From an uncultured Lachnospiraceae bacterium (GTDB lineage Bacteria; Bacillota; Clostridia; Lachnospirales; Lachnospiraceae): a stretch of DNA of 23,682 nt. Made by a program: the position numbers and the translations under genes. The notes below the pieces were generated by a model. The model did not search any database, was not told the origin of the DNA, and saw nothing but the letters and a program-made list of their open reading frames with translations. This document shows positions 17,410 through 23,682 of the stretch, piece after piece. The number at the start of each line of letters is the position of its first letter. Position 1 is the stretch's first letter. Where the stretch lies: contig CAMPAP010000019.1 in NCBI GenBank assembly GCA_946631935.1, positions 1 to 23,682 on the forward strand. Reading direction: 5' to 3'.

Positions 17410-17673
17410 ATGGAAATGTATGATGATGCGGTACTTGATGTTTTTTTAAGGGATCAGAAACGTCTTTTTGATGAAGAGGTTGCATCTGACAGGGAAGAAG
17501 CAAGACAGTTTCTTGAAGAGCTGATGGCTGTTGTTGTTTCAAGTGCTGAAGAAGTCCGTGAATATTTTGAAGAAGAGGGAGTTGACCTTGGCGAAGAAGA
17601 AGCCGGCAATATCCTTGATGCGGATGAAGTGTTTGAGATAGGCGACGGAAGATACCTGATCGTGGAAGGGTGA
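17410..17673 (+). CDS. Small very acidic protein of unknown function
   Basis: I do not recognise this 87-residue protein. ATG 17410 is preferred because GGAGG at 17399-17403 gives a 6-base gap; the ATG at 17404 abuts it. About a third of the residues are Asp or Glu (29 of 87), there is no Cys, no TM and no signal peptide, and the predicted pattern is helical with a short beta end (FEIGDGRYLIVEG). The middle segment, SAEEVREYFEEEGVDLGEEE, has a loose resemblance to Nif11-like leader peptides, but there is no double-Gly cleavage site or core peptide. An acyl carrier is unlikely because there is no DSL serine. Its stop overlaps the start of the acyltransferase (TGATG), so it is probably made in step with it and may be a partner or chaperone. 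Confidence 0.75.
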   Translation: MEMYDDAVLDVFLRDQKRLFDEEVASDREEARQFLEELMAVVVSSAEEVREYFEEEGVDLGEEEAGNILDADEVFEIGDGRYLIVEG

Positions 17674-18944
17674 TGGATTTGGACAGAAAGATCAGATGGT
17701 ACAAACTGGATAATACCGCTCTTTTGTTCCCTTCCATAGCAGGGGAGAACATGACTAATGTCTACAGGATATCCGTGACATTGGCAGAAGAGATCGATAA
17801 GCAGCTGCTTCAGCAGGCTCTTGATATATTGGTTCCGAAGATGGAGGGCTTCAATGTAAGACTGAGAAAGGGACTGTTCTGGTACTATTTTGAAGAAAAC
17901 GGGAAACCGGCGCCGAGAGTGGCGGAGGAGTCCGGTTTTCCCTGCAGATACATAAGAGCCAACAGAAACCATTCATATCTTTTCAGGGTCACTTACTACG
18001 GATGCAGGATAAATCTTGAGGTGTTCCATGTTCTTACAGACGGAATGGGAGGTATCAATTTCATCAGGGAGCTTGCATACCAGTACCTGAGACTTGCCCA
18101 TCCCGAAAAGTTTACTTCCGAAGGTCTCAGTTCCGAGACATCCCTTAATAACGAAGACAGCTTCATGCGTAATTACAAAGCTGCAAAACCCAAGGGATTT
18201 GCGGCAAAGAAAGCATTTCTGGTAAAAAGCCAGCACTTTTCGGGCGGTGAGTTCGGTCTTATGCATCTTTCCATGTCTGTTGCCGAGCTTAAAAAGGTGA
18301 CACATGAATACGGTATTTCCATAAACGAATACATGGTGGCGCTCACTGCCTACAGCATTTATCACGCATACTATAAAGGAAGGTCAAAGGGGCGCCCCAT
18401 CAGGGTTGCGGTGCCTGTTAACTTAAGACCTTATTTTGATTCATATACAACAAGGAATTTCTTTGTGGTGATCTCAGCCGAGCTTTTTGACGAAGAAAAG
18501 GAGATGAGCTTTAAGGAGATAGCGGATAAGATCTCCGCATCTTTAAGATCCCAGATGAATAAAGAACATCTCGAGGATCTGTTCAGTTATTCCGTATCAA
18601 ATCAGGTGAATCCTTTTCTTAAGGCATTTCCGCTGTTTTTGAAGAACATTGCAATCAGGATCGTTTACAATAAATCCGCCACTGCAAATACCACAACGGT
18701 TACAAATGTCGGAAATATAAAGATCGCGGATGAGTACCGTGAATATGTCAAAGGCTTTACCGCCAATATAGCAATGTCCATCGGTCAGTATATAAAGGGA
18801 ACCATCTGTTCATACGGAGATGAATTTGTCTATACCTTCTCCACGGTTCTTGAAGATACCAGCATTGAAAGATATTTTGTAAAACAGCTGTCATCAGACG
18901 GAATTAAATGCAGCGTTACAACGAACGGAGTTTTTTATGGCTGA
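17673..18944 (+). CDS. Condensation-fold acyltransferase (alcohol acetyltransferase / PapA-like)
   Basis: The 423-residue product has the HxxxDG catalytic signature, His119 to Gly124 (FHVLTDGMGG), shared by alcohol acetyltransferases, PapA-type acyltransferases and NRPS condensation domains, with Asp123 as its partner. The N-terminal YRISVTL and the later RVAVPVNLRPYF region fit the two CoA-acetyltransferase-like lobes. No TM or carrier domain is attached. These enzymes move an acyl group, usually from acyl-CoA, to a hydroxyl or amine; the acceptor here is unknown. ATG 17673 shares a base with the preceding stop (TGATG), and its own stop overlaps the next gene by 8 bases. The GTG at 17670 and TTG at 17679 are possible starts. 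Its tight link to a membrane protein and a hydrolase suggests one pathway. Confidence 0.85.
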   Translation: MDLDRKIRWYKLDNTALLFPSIAGENMTNVYRISVTLAEEIDKQLLQQALDILVPKMEGFNVRLRKGLFWYYFEENGKPAPRVAEESGFPCRYIRANRNHSYLFRVTYYGCRINLEVFHVLTDGMGGINFIRELAYQYLRLAHPEKFTSEGLSSETSLNNEDSFMRNYKAAKPKGFAAKKAFLVKSQHFSGGEFGLMHLSMSVAELKKVTHEYGISINEYMVALTAYSIYHAYYKGRSKGRPIRVAVPVNLRPYFDSYTTRNFFVVISAELFDEEKEMSFKEIADKISASLRSQMNKEHLEDLFSYSVSNQVNPFLKAFPLFLKNIAIRIVYNKSATANTTTVTNVGNIKIADEYREYVKGFTANIAMSIGQYIKGTICSYGDEFVYTFSTVLEDTSIERYFVKQLSSDGIKCSVTTNGVFYG

Positions 18945-19602
18945 ATGTAAAAAATGCGGTGTGATCATTAAAGACGACACACAGTTCTGCCCCTTTTGCA
19001 GATGCATACTCGAAGATGACGGGGAAAAAGGAAAAAATATTTATCCCGATGCGGAAAATGCCGCAAAAAAAGTAAAGTTTGTAAGAAGCATTGTGGCTTT
19101 TGCATCCGTATGCGCAATAGTGGGACTGTGCATAGCACTTTATACGGGAGCTGATATTTTCAACTGGTCCTTAGTCATTACTCTGATCCTTGTATATGTT
19201 AATGTCTCATTCTACATGCTGACCACCGGGCGTATCGGTTATATGTCAAAGACTTTGCTCCTTACGGTCATGGCTGTGGTTATCCTTATCGGAATAGATT
19301 ATTACACCGGATACAACAGATGGTCATATGACTATACACTTCCTTCGGGTGTGATCATGCTCAATGTCATCTGTATCCTGCTTATGTTGATCAATAAAAG
19401 GAACTGGCAGTCATATATTAATCTGCAGATCTTTAATCTGCTGTGCAGCGTTATTCTTATGATCCTTACAAGATTTGGCGTTATCAGACAAAAAGTTCTT
19501 GTTATCATTGCAGTGTCGGTATCTGTCATTCTTTTTGCGGGGATGATAATATTCGGCGGAAGACGTGCTACGGATGAACTTAAGAGGAGGTTACATATCT
19601 GA
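18937..19602 (+). CDS. DUF6320 zinc-ribbon, six-TM membrane protein
   Basis: The 221-residue protein opens with a zinc ribbon (Cys4, Cys7, Cys18, Cys21, with Cys23 extra: AECKKCG and FCPFCRC), then a polar linker to about residue 46, then six hydrophobic segments with loops such as YTGADIFNW and LTRFGVIRQK, and a basic tail. I recognise it as DUF6320-like; the family has no known function. The ribbon should be cytoplasmic and could hold a partner at the membrane. It overlaps the acyltransferase gene by 8 bases and the following hydrolase start by one base (TGATG), so the three are very probably translated together. A role as membrane platform or substrate flippase for the acyltransferase is inference only. 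Confidence 0.85.
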   Translation: MAECKKCGVIIKDDTQFCPFCRCILEDDGEKGKNIYPDAENAAKKVKFVRSIVAFASVCAIVGLCIALYTGADIFNWSLVITLILVYVNVSFYMLTTGRIGYMSKTLLLTVMAVVILIGIDYYTGYNRWSYDYTLPSGVIMLNVICILLMLINKRNWQSYINLQIFNLLCSVILMILTRFGVIRQKVLVIIAVSVSVILFAGMIIFGGRRATDELKRRLHI

Positions 19603-20678
19603 TGGCTGTTATCAGGATCCCCTGGATAAGAAAATTTGAGACCCAGTATCATGAAGTTACCGTACCGGATGATGATCCTACAGAAAATGTAGGAAGCGTT
19701 GAAAACTCCGAACCGGAGCAGCAGGATGTTTTTCTGGATACTGCGCCCGATGCCCATGAAGAAGTAAATGTATCGTCTGCGGGTCGTGTTCTTTCAAAGA
19801 TGATCAATTATATATCGAATGAGTCCATGCTCGGAAAAAGTCTCAAGACCGGAGAACTTAGAAAGAGAATGTCAGAGCCTGCATGGACTGTGCCCGCTCC
19901 TTTTAACATGACTCATTTTGATATGGGAAGCTTTACCATGAAGCTTCTTTCATCAAAAGAAAACCCCGATACCTTGCATGTGATCCTCCAGCTTCACGGC
20001 GGCGGCTATATGGGTTCCATAAGAAATGCGTATTATGTTTTTGCCGGACTTTATAATGAGATAAGTCACGGTATGAGCGTTCTTTCCCCGGATTACAGGG
20101 TTGCACCCGAAAACCCGTATCCTGCAGCTTTAGAGGATGCTCTTCTCTCATACAACTGGCTTCTTGACAGAGGATACAAGCCTGAAAATATCGTTGTTGC
20201 AGGAGACAGTGCTGGAGGCGGACTGAGCCTTGCGCTTTGTATGTATTTAAGAGATCATTCCATGCCTCTTCCCGGCGGTATCATTGCAATGAGTCCGTGG
20301 ACGGATCTTACGGCTTCGGGACCTTCTTATGATTTTAATTATGACAAGGATCCTTTATACGGAGGAAGCAGGGAAAGCCTGATATACATAAATGCATATC
20401 CGGGAGATCATGACAAAAAAGATCCTTACATTTCACCTGCATTCGGAAGCTTTGAAGATTTTCCGCCAATGCTCATCCAGGTGGGATCCCATGAGATGCT
20501 TCTTTCCGATTCTGAGACTGTTGCATCTAAAGCGCGGGATGCGGGAATAAAGGTGAGACTGACTGTCTATGAGGGGATGTTCCATGTTTTCCAGATGGCA
20601 TATACCGCGATCCCTGAGTCAAAAAAAGCATGGGCTGAATGCGGACGCTTTTTGGATGTTTTATATCACGAAAGTTGA
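19602..20678 (+). CDS. Alpha/beta hydrolase, hormone-sensitive-lipase (HSL) type
   Basis: The 358-residue protein has a 130-residue N-terminal part that is acidic and low in complexity at residues about 25-60, then an HSL-type hydrolase core: the oxyanion motif LHGGGY, DYRVAPENPYPAALED, and the nucleophile Ser203 in GDSAGGG. The catalytic His is His328 (GMFHVFQM). The acid is Asp303 or the Glu a few residues earlier in SHEMLLSDS; I cannot decide. Family members are carboxylesterases or deacetylases of short acyl groups. There is no signal peptide, so it is probably cytoplasmic. AGGAGG lies 11 bases before ATG, and the start overlaps the DUF6320 stop. As the last member of the coupled set it could reverse the acyltransferase reaction. 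Confidence 0.93.
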   Translation: MAVIRIPWIRKFETQYHEVTVPDDDPTENVGSVENSEPEQQDVFLDTAPDAHEEVNVSSAGRVLSKMINYISNESMLGKSLKTGELRKRMSEPAWTVPAPFNMTHFDMGSFTMKLLSSKENPDTLHVILQLHGGGYMGSIRNAYYVFAGLYNEISHGMSVLSPDYRVAPENPYPAALEDALLSYNWLLDRGYKPENIVVAGDSAGGGLSLALCMYLRDHSMPLPGGIIAMSPWTDLTASGPSYDFNYDKDPLYGGSRESLIYINAYPGDHDKKDPYISPAFGSFEDFPPMLIQVGSHEMLLSDSETVASKARDAGIKVRLTVYEGMFHVFQMAYTAIPESKKAWAECGRFLDVLYHES

Positions 20679-20703
20679 AGGAATCTGTAATTGTTGATAT
20701 ACT
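20675..20703 (+). promoter_or_regulatory. Sigma-70-type promoter overlapping the hydrolase stop codon
   Basis: TTGAAG (20675-20680, containing the TGA stop) and TATACT (20698-20703) are 17 bases apart. Transcription would begin near 20710 and give a leader of about 70 bases to the next start. This marks a likely new unit, although no terminator separates it from the preceding genes. Confidence 0.5.
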
Positions 20704-20782
20704 GAAAATGTAGCAGATATCACGGTCTCCTAAGTTGAGAAAAGTGAGGATGCGCCGCGCAGGCGGCAGAAAAGAGGTTCAT

Positions 20783-21073
20783 ATGAGATGCAGAAGAACT
20801 CCCGTAGAAGCTGATGTTTACAAGTATGAAGAAGGCAAAGGACTTGAGGACGGCTTCGAGCTTTTAAGTGATGTTATCACTAAAGAGTGGTTTGTTACTG
20901 CAAGCCTCATTCAGCTGACACGTGAGGACGGGTCCATCGTATGTCCTTACATTCGTCACAGAAGGGGAAGAACATTCATAGGTGAAGGAGATTACGTTAT
21001 CATCGATTCGGACGGAACCAAGCATGTCTGCGGTGAAGACAAGATATTCCAGCGCTATGAAGAAGTGAAATGA
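20783..21073 (+). CDS. Small PGDYG-like protein
   Basis: A longer frame starts at 20735, but ATG 20783 is chosen because AGAGG lies 5 bases upstream and MRCRRTPVEADVYKY matches the normal start of the family (Met, basic cluster, PVE). The 96-residue protein ends with GEGDYVIIDSDGTKHVC (Gly69-Asp70-Tyr71) and DKIFQRYEEV, the usual PGDYG arrangement with Pro replaced by Glu. Such proteins are mostly known from phages and prophages and have no established function. No other phage gene is nearby, so this is a domesticated or truly cellular copy. It sits 1 base before the membrane hydrolase gene and probably shares its transcript. Confidence 0.7.
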   Translation: MRCRRTPVEADVYKYEEGKGLEDGFELLSDVITKEWFVTASLIQLTREDGSIVCPYIRHRRGRTFIGEGDYVIIDSDGTKHVCGEDKIFQRYEEVK

Positions 21074-21074
21074 T

Positions 21075-22481
21075 TTGAAAAATCCTCTTCATATAATCAC
21101 CAGGATAATCTATCATCTTTTTATTCTGTTTGTGCTCCTTTTGTGCACAAATTCTGTCTTTTTGCTTTCTTCGGGGGTATTCGATTCCGTCGTCATGATC
21201 GCATGCATCCTCATGTGTTTTTTCTTCTGGTTATGGCCCGATGTGTACGGAAAAGATATCCGTGAGGGAAGGGTAAGGCAGCTTTGGTTCGGAAATATCC
21301 AGCTTTCACTTTTTCTTGAAGCTCTTATCATTTCCATCGTTTATACATTTCTCGAGCTTTTCAGATTTCATATGGTAAATGACAAGGGGATTCCGATTTC
21401 ACAATTAAGTGACGGCTTTGTCATAACCGCTTCATTGAAAAGGATATTTGCGCATATTGTTGTAGCCTGCGTATTTTTATCCATTACTTTCTGGATCGGT
21501 ATCATACGTGTATATCTTACAAGTATCCAGCTTGGCATAAAGCACCGTATCATCGGTATTTTATTCGGGCTGATATTTCCGTTAAATCTCATTGTACTTT
21601 TTATGATCCTTAACATCACTCACAAAGAGGTCATGTTTGAAAACGGCAAGGCCCTGCTTAACGAGGAAAGAAGGCAGCAGCAGATATGTGCAACAAAATA
21701 TCCCGTACTGCTCCTTCACGGGGTGTTTTTCAGGGATATTAAGTACCTTGATTACTGGGGCAGGATACCGAAGGAGCTTATGACTAACGGCTGCAGGATA
21801 TTCTACGGAGAGCAGCAGTCGGCTGCACCTGTTACCGAAACCGGCAAAGAGGTTGCAAGAAAGATAGAAGAGATAGTGAAGGTGACCGGCGCACAGAAAG
21901 TCAATATCATCGCCCATTCAAAGGGAGGGCTTGATGCAAGATGTGCAATGAGCGACCCTGAGATCGCAAGGCACGTTGCTTCTCTTACCACCATTAACAC
22001 TCCCCACAGAGGATGTGATTTTGCGGATTATCTTTTGACAAAGATCCCGGAGAAGATACAAAAGACCGTTGCAGGGGGCTACAATTCAGCTCTTCGAAAG
22101 GTTGGCGATTACAATCCTGATTTTATCGGAGCATGCAGGGATCTTACCGCAAGCGCATGCAGAGAATTCAATGAGCGTATAAAGGATCCTCAGGGTGTGT
22201 ATATACAAAGCTACGGATCTGTCTTAAAGAAAGCCCGTGGCGGAAGGTTTCCCCTTAATATGACATATCATTATGTGGGGATATTTGACGGTAAAAATGA
22301 CGGACTTGTAGCCACCGATTCTTTTCCGTGGGGTAAGGAGTTCCACATGGTCGAAGCCCCCGGAATGCGCGGTATATCTCACGGAGACATGATAGATCTT
22401 AACCGTGAAAACATCCCGGGATTCGATGTCAGGGAATTTTACGTACAGCTTGTTGCAGATCTGAAGAAAAAGGGTTTTTGA
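21075..22481 (+). CDS. Membrane-anchored lipase-like alpha/beta hydrolase
   Basis: The 468-residue protein has five hydrophobic segments in residues about 10-180, then a lipase-like domain. It has an oxyanion region LLLHGVFFRD, the nucleophile Ser282 in AHSKGGLDAR, NTPHRG as in triacylglycerol lipases, the acid Asp409 (KNDGLV) and His436 (GISHGDM), so a full triad is present. The start appears to be TTG 21075, one base after the preceding stop; there is no ATG in frame before TM1 and the Shine-Dalgarno is weak, so coupling to the upstream gene is likely. With five TM segments the N- and C-termini lie on opposite faces. The substrate is probably a membrane lipid or lipid-linked ester, but this is inference. 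It is a second, unrelated hydrolase close to the acyltransferase set. Confidence 0.87.
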   Translation: MKNPLHIITRIIYHLFILFVLLLCTNSVFLLSSGVFDSVVMIACILMCFFFWLWPDVYGKDIREGRVRQLWFGNIQLSLFLEALIISIVYTFLELFRFHMVNDKGIPISQLSDGFVITASLKRIFAHIVVACVFLSITFWIGIIRVYLTSIQLGIKHRIIGILFGLIFPLNLIVLFMILNITHKEVMFENGKALLNEERRQQQICATKYPVLLLHGVFFRDIKYLDYWGRIPKELMTNGCRIFYGEQQSAAPVTETGKEVARKIEEIVKVTGAQKVNIIAHSKGGLDARCAMSDPEIARHVASLTTINTPHRGCDFADYLLTKIPEKIQKTVAGGYNSALRKVGDYNPDFIGACRDLTASACREFNERIKDPQGVYIQSYGSVLKKARGGRFPLNMTYHYVGIFDGKNDGLVATDSFPWGKEFHMVEAPGMRGISHGDMIDLNRENIPGFDVREFYVQLVADLKKKGF

Positions 22482-22482
22482 T

Positions 22483-23322
22483 ATGACGGGTGATCTTAAG
22501 TTTCATATTGAATTAAAGGGAGGAGTTGATCTTGGCAGGATCGAAAGGTCCGGTCAGTGTTTCAGATGGATACCCGATGGTGAATCCTACAAGATCCCCG
22601 CTTTCGGAATGCTTGTTAAGGCAAGCCCCGCAAAGAAAGGGACAGATATTGAAGTATTGTCCCGTCTGAAAAAGGGCATAACGGAAGATCATGTAAAAAA
22701 GCTGTGGAGTACATATTTTGATGCGGAGCTTGATTATTCCGGGATAAGGAGCATGCCTGATAAAAACGATGCATTCCTGATCAAAGCTGCAATAAACGGA
22801 GACGGCATCAGGATAATATGCCAGGATCCTTTTGAAACTCTTATCACATTTATAATCTCACAAAGAAAAAGCATTCCGGCCATAAAGACCAGCGTTGAAA
22901 GGATATGTTCATCCGTGGGACGCAGGATCCCGGGAACGGATGTATTTGATTTTCCCACTCCCCGGGAACTGTCTTCTTTATCTTTCGATGAACTTCTTTC
23001 CTGCGGTCTCGGATACAGGGCTTCATATATAAGCTCCGCTGCTGAGGCTTTTGACCGCCGCGACATGGATGCGGAGTCTCTTTCTTCAATGGACGATGAA
23101 AGCCTGCTTCAGACCCTTATGACCTTAAAAGGTGTCGGTGTAAAGGTCGCAAACTGCACGGCGCTTTTCGGATTTCACAGACTCGATCTGTTCCCGATAG
23201 ATGTCTGGATACAGCGTGCTCTGGACAAGTATTATGGCGGCACATTTCCTCTTGAAAAATACCACCCCTACAACGGAATAATGCAGCAGTACATATTTGC
23301 TTACAGAAATGAGCTTTTATAA
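22483..23322 (+). CDS. ogg: 8-oxoguanine DNA glycosylase (OGG family)
   Basis: A 279-residue bifunctional glycosylase/lyase of the OGG1 class, close in length to the Clostridium Ogg enzymes. It has the N-terminal GQCFRW (Gly24 equals human Gly42), the wedge GLGYRAS with Tyr178-Arg179, the helix-hairpin-helix LKGVGVKVANC with the Schiff-base Lys221 and Cys225, the catalytic Asp240 in FPIDVW, and Gln268/Phe272 of the base pocket near the C-terminus. The loop that reads the opposite cytosine is changed: QRKSIPA (127-133) replaces the usual NNN loop, so human Asn149 and Arg154 correspond to Arg128 and Ala133. Base excision of 8-oxoG is very likely; strict preference for C opposite is less certain. 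The gene follows the lipase by one base, with AAAGGG as ribosome site. Confidence 0.93.
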   Translation: MTGDLKFHIELKGGVDLGRIERSGQCFRWIPDGESYKIPAFGMLVKASPAKKGTDIEVLSRLKKGITEDHVKKLWSTYFDAELDYSGIRSMPDKNDAFLIKAAINGDGIRIICQDPFETLITFIISQRKSIPAIKTSVERICSSVGRRIPGTDVFDFPTPRELSSLSFDELLSCGLGYRASYISSAAEAFDRRDMDAESLSSMDDESLLQTLMTLKGVGVKVANCTALFGFHRLDLFPIDVWIQRALDKYYGGTFPLEKYHPYNGIMQQYIFAYRNELL

Positions 23323-23374
23323 GATTTGCATAAAAAATCACTTAAAATGTCTACGTTATTTATTCAAGTTGTTT

Positions 23375-23383
23375 TGATATAAT
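23375..23383 (+). promoter_or_regulatory. Extended -10 promoter for phosphofructokinase
   Basis: TGATATAAT is a perfect extended -10 (TGn plus TATAAT). No good -35 is seen at the right distance, which fits an extended -10 promoter. The expected start near 23390 gives a leader of about 60 bases. The rest of 23323-23449 shows no clear terminator for the gene before it. Confidence 0.65.
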
Positions 23384-23449
23384 TACAGGAGTGGGGCGTT
23401 TTTCGGAAATGACCTTACAATCATCAAAGACAGCAGAAAGGATGAAAAA

Positions 23450-23682
23450 ATGGCTAAAGCTAAGAAAAGAAATGTCATCGTAGGACAGTCAGGCGGACCT
23501 ACCGCCGCAATCAATTCCTCCCTTGCAGGAGTTTTCCGTACCGCTAAGGACAGAGGATACGCAAAAGTATACGGAATGATCCATGGTATCCAGGGCTTTA
23601 TGGAGGGAAGATATGTTGACCTCTCAGAGCCCATCCAGACAGGACTTGATGCGGAACTTCTGAAGAGAACTCCTTCGGCTTA
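23450..23682 (+). CDS. 6-phosphofructokinase, probably pyrophosphate-dependent, N-terminal part (3' end outside window)
   Basis: ATG 23450 has AAAGGA 8 bases upstream. The first 77 codons read MAKAKKRNVIVGQSGGPTAAIN, then a helix and KVYGMIHGIQGFMEG, IQTGLDAELLKRTPSA. The GQSGGPTAAINSS phosphate loop is typical of the PPi-using phosphofructokinase group of clostridia and spirochaetes rather than the GGDAPGMN of ATP-type PfkA. It makes fructose 1,6-bisphosphate in glycolysis, and the PPi form is reversible. The residue that decides ATP or PPi use (GGDGT versus GGDDT) lies beyond the window, so cofactor choice is inferred. The start codon and promoter are clear. Confidence 0.9.
   Translation, partial: MAKAKKRNVIVGQSGGPTAAINSSLAGVFRTAKDRGYAKVYGMIHGIQGFMEGRYVDLSEPIQTGLDAELLKRTPSA

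Noticed and set aside
17410..17673. Acyl carrier protein or peptide-natural-product precursor
   Set aside because: There is no DSL phosphopantetheine serine, no GG cleavage site, no Cys and no core peptide; only weak similarity to Nif11-like leaders remains.
20754..20767. GCCGC-GCAG-GCGGC hairpin before the PGDYG-like gene
   Set aside because: The stem is only 5 bp with no T-tract, so it is not a terminator; it could only affect the leader slightly.
23323..23349. Terminator after the OGG gene (GATTT...AAATC)
   Set aside because: The possible stem is 5 bp of AT pairs with no T-run, which is too weak to call.

Overview
The window reads as a chromosomal segment of a low-to-medium GC Gram-positive anaerobe, most likely a member of the Lachnospiraceae (Butyrivibrio-like). 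The basis is the gene content: a DUF5050 propeller protein, a DUF6320 zinc-ribbon membrane protein, a two-domain Ppx, a PPi-type phosphofructokinase, a Clostridium-type OGG glycosylase, and a Reg_prop hybrid kinase beside HD-GYP proteins. I cannot name the genus. There is no sign of phage integration, insertion sequences, CRISPR, tRNA or rRNA. Nearly all DNA is coding and most genes are on the + strand.

Region 1 (1-9184) looks like one co-directional signalling transcription unit. It holds the 3' part of an HD-GYP phosphodiesterase, a 1419-residue secreted-sensor hybrid histidine kinase (propeller, Y_Y_Y, TM, HisKA, HATPase, REC, Hpt), a response regulator with two receiver-like halves and no output domain, a membrane HD-GYP protein with a duplicated C-terminal beta-rich domain, and an ApbE-type flavin-transferase lipoprotein. 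Gaps are a few bases or overlaps. The simplest reading is that an extracellular signal enters a phosphorelay and cyclic-di-GMP turnover is its output, but the link to the HD-GYP proteins is inferred from position only.

Region 2 (9185-10931) holds a small ArsR/SmtB repressor with a complete alpha-5 zinc-site signature. It converges on a membrane-anchored DUF5050 propeller protein through a hairpin terminator that works in both directions. A divergent intergenic region follows, with good promoters for DUF5050 and pheA and with repeats around them.

Region 3 (10932-20678) is a long tightly packed run: pheA (phenylalanine), ppx and ppk1 (polyphosphate breakdown and synthesis), maf (nucleotide pyrophosphatase), dus (tRNA dihydrouridine), a small acidic protein, and a translationally coupled set of a condensation-fold acyltransferase, a DUF6320 membrane protein and an HSL-type alpha/beta hydrolase. 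The last set looks like an acyl transfer and removal module of unknown substrate and is the most likely under-described system here.

Region 4 (20679-23682) starts at a new promoter and carries a small PGDYG-like protein, a five-TM membrane lipase-like hydrolase and an 8-oxoguanine DNA glycosylase with altered opposite-base residues. After an extended -10 promoter comes the start of a phosphofructokinase gene, cut by the window end.
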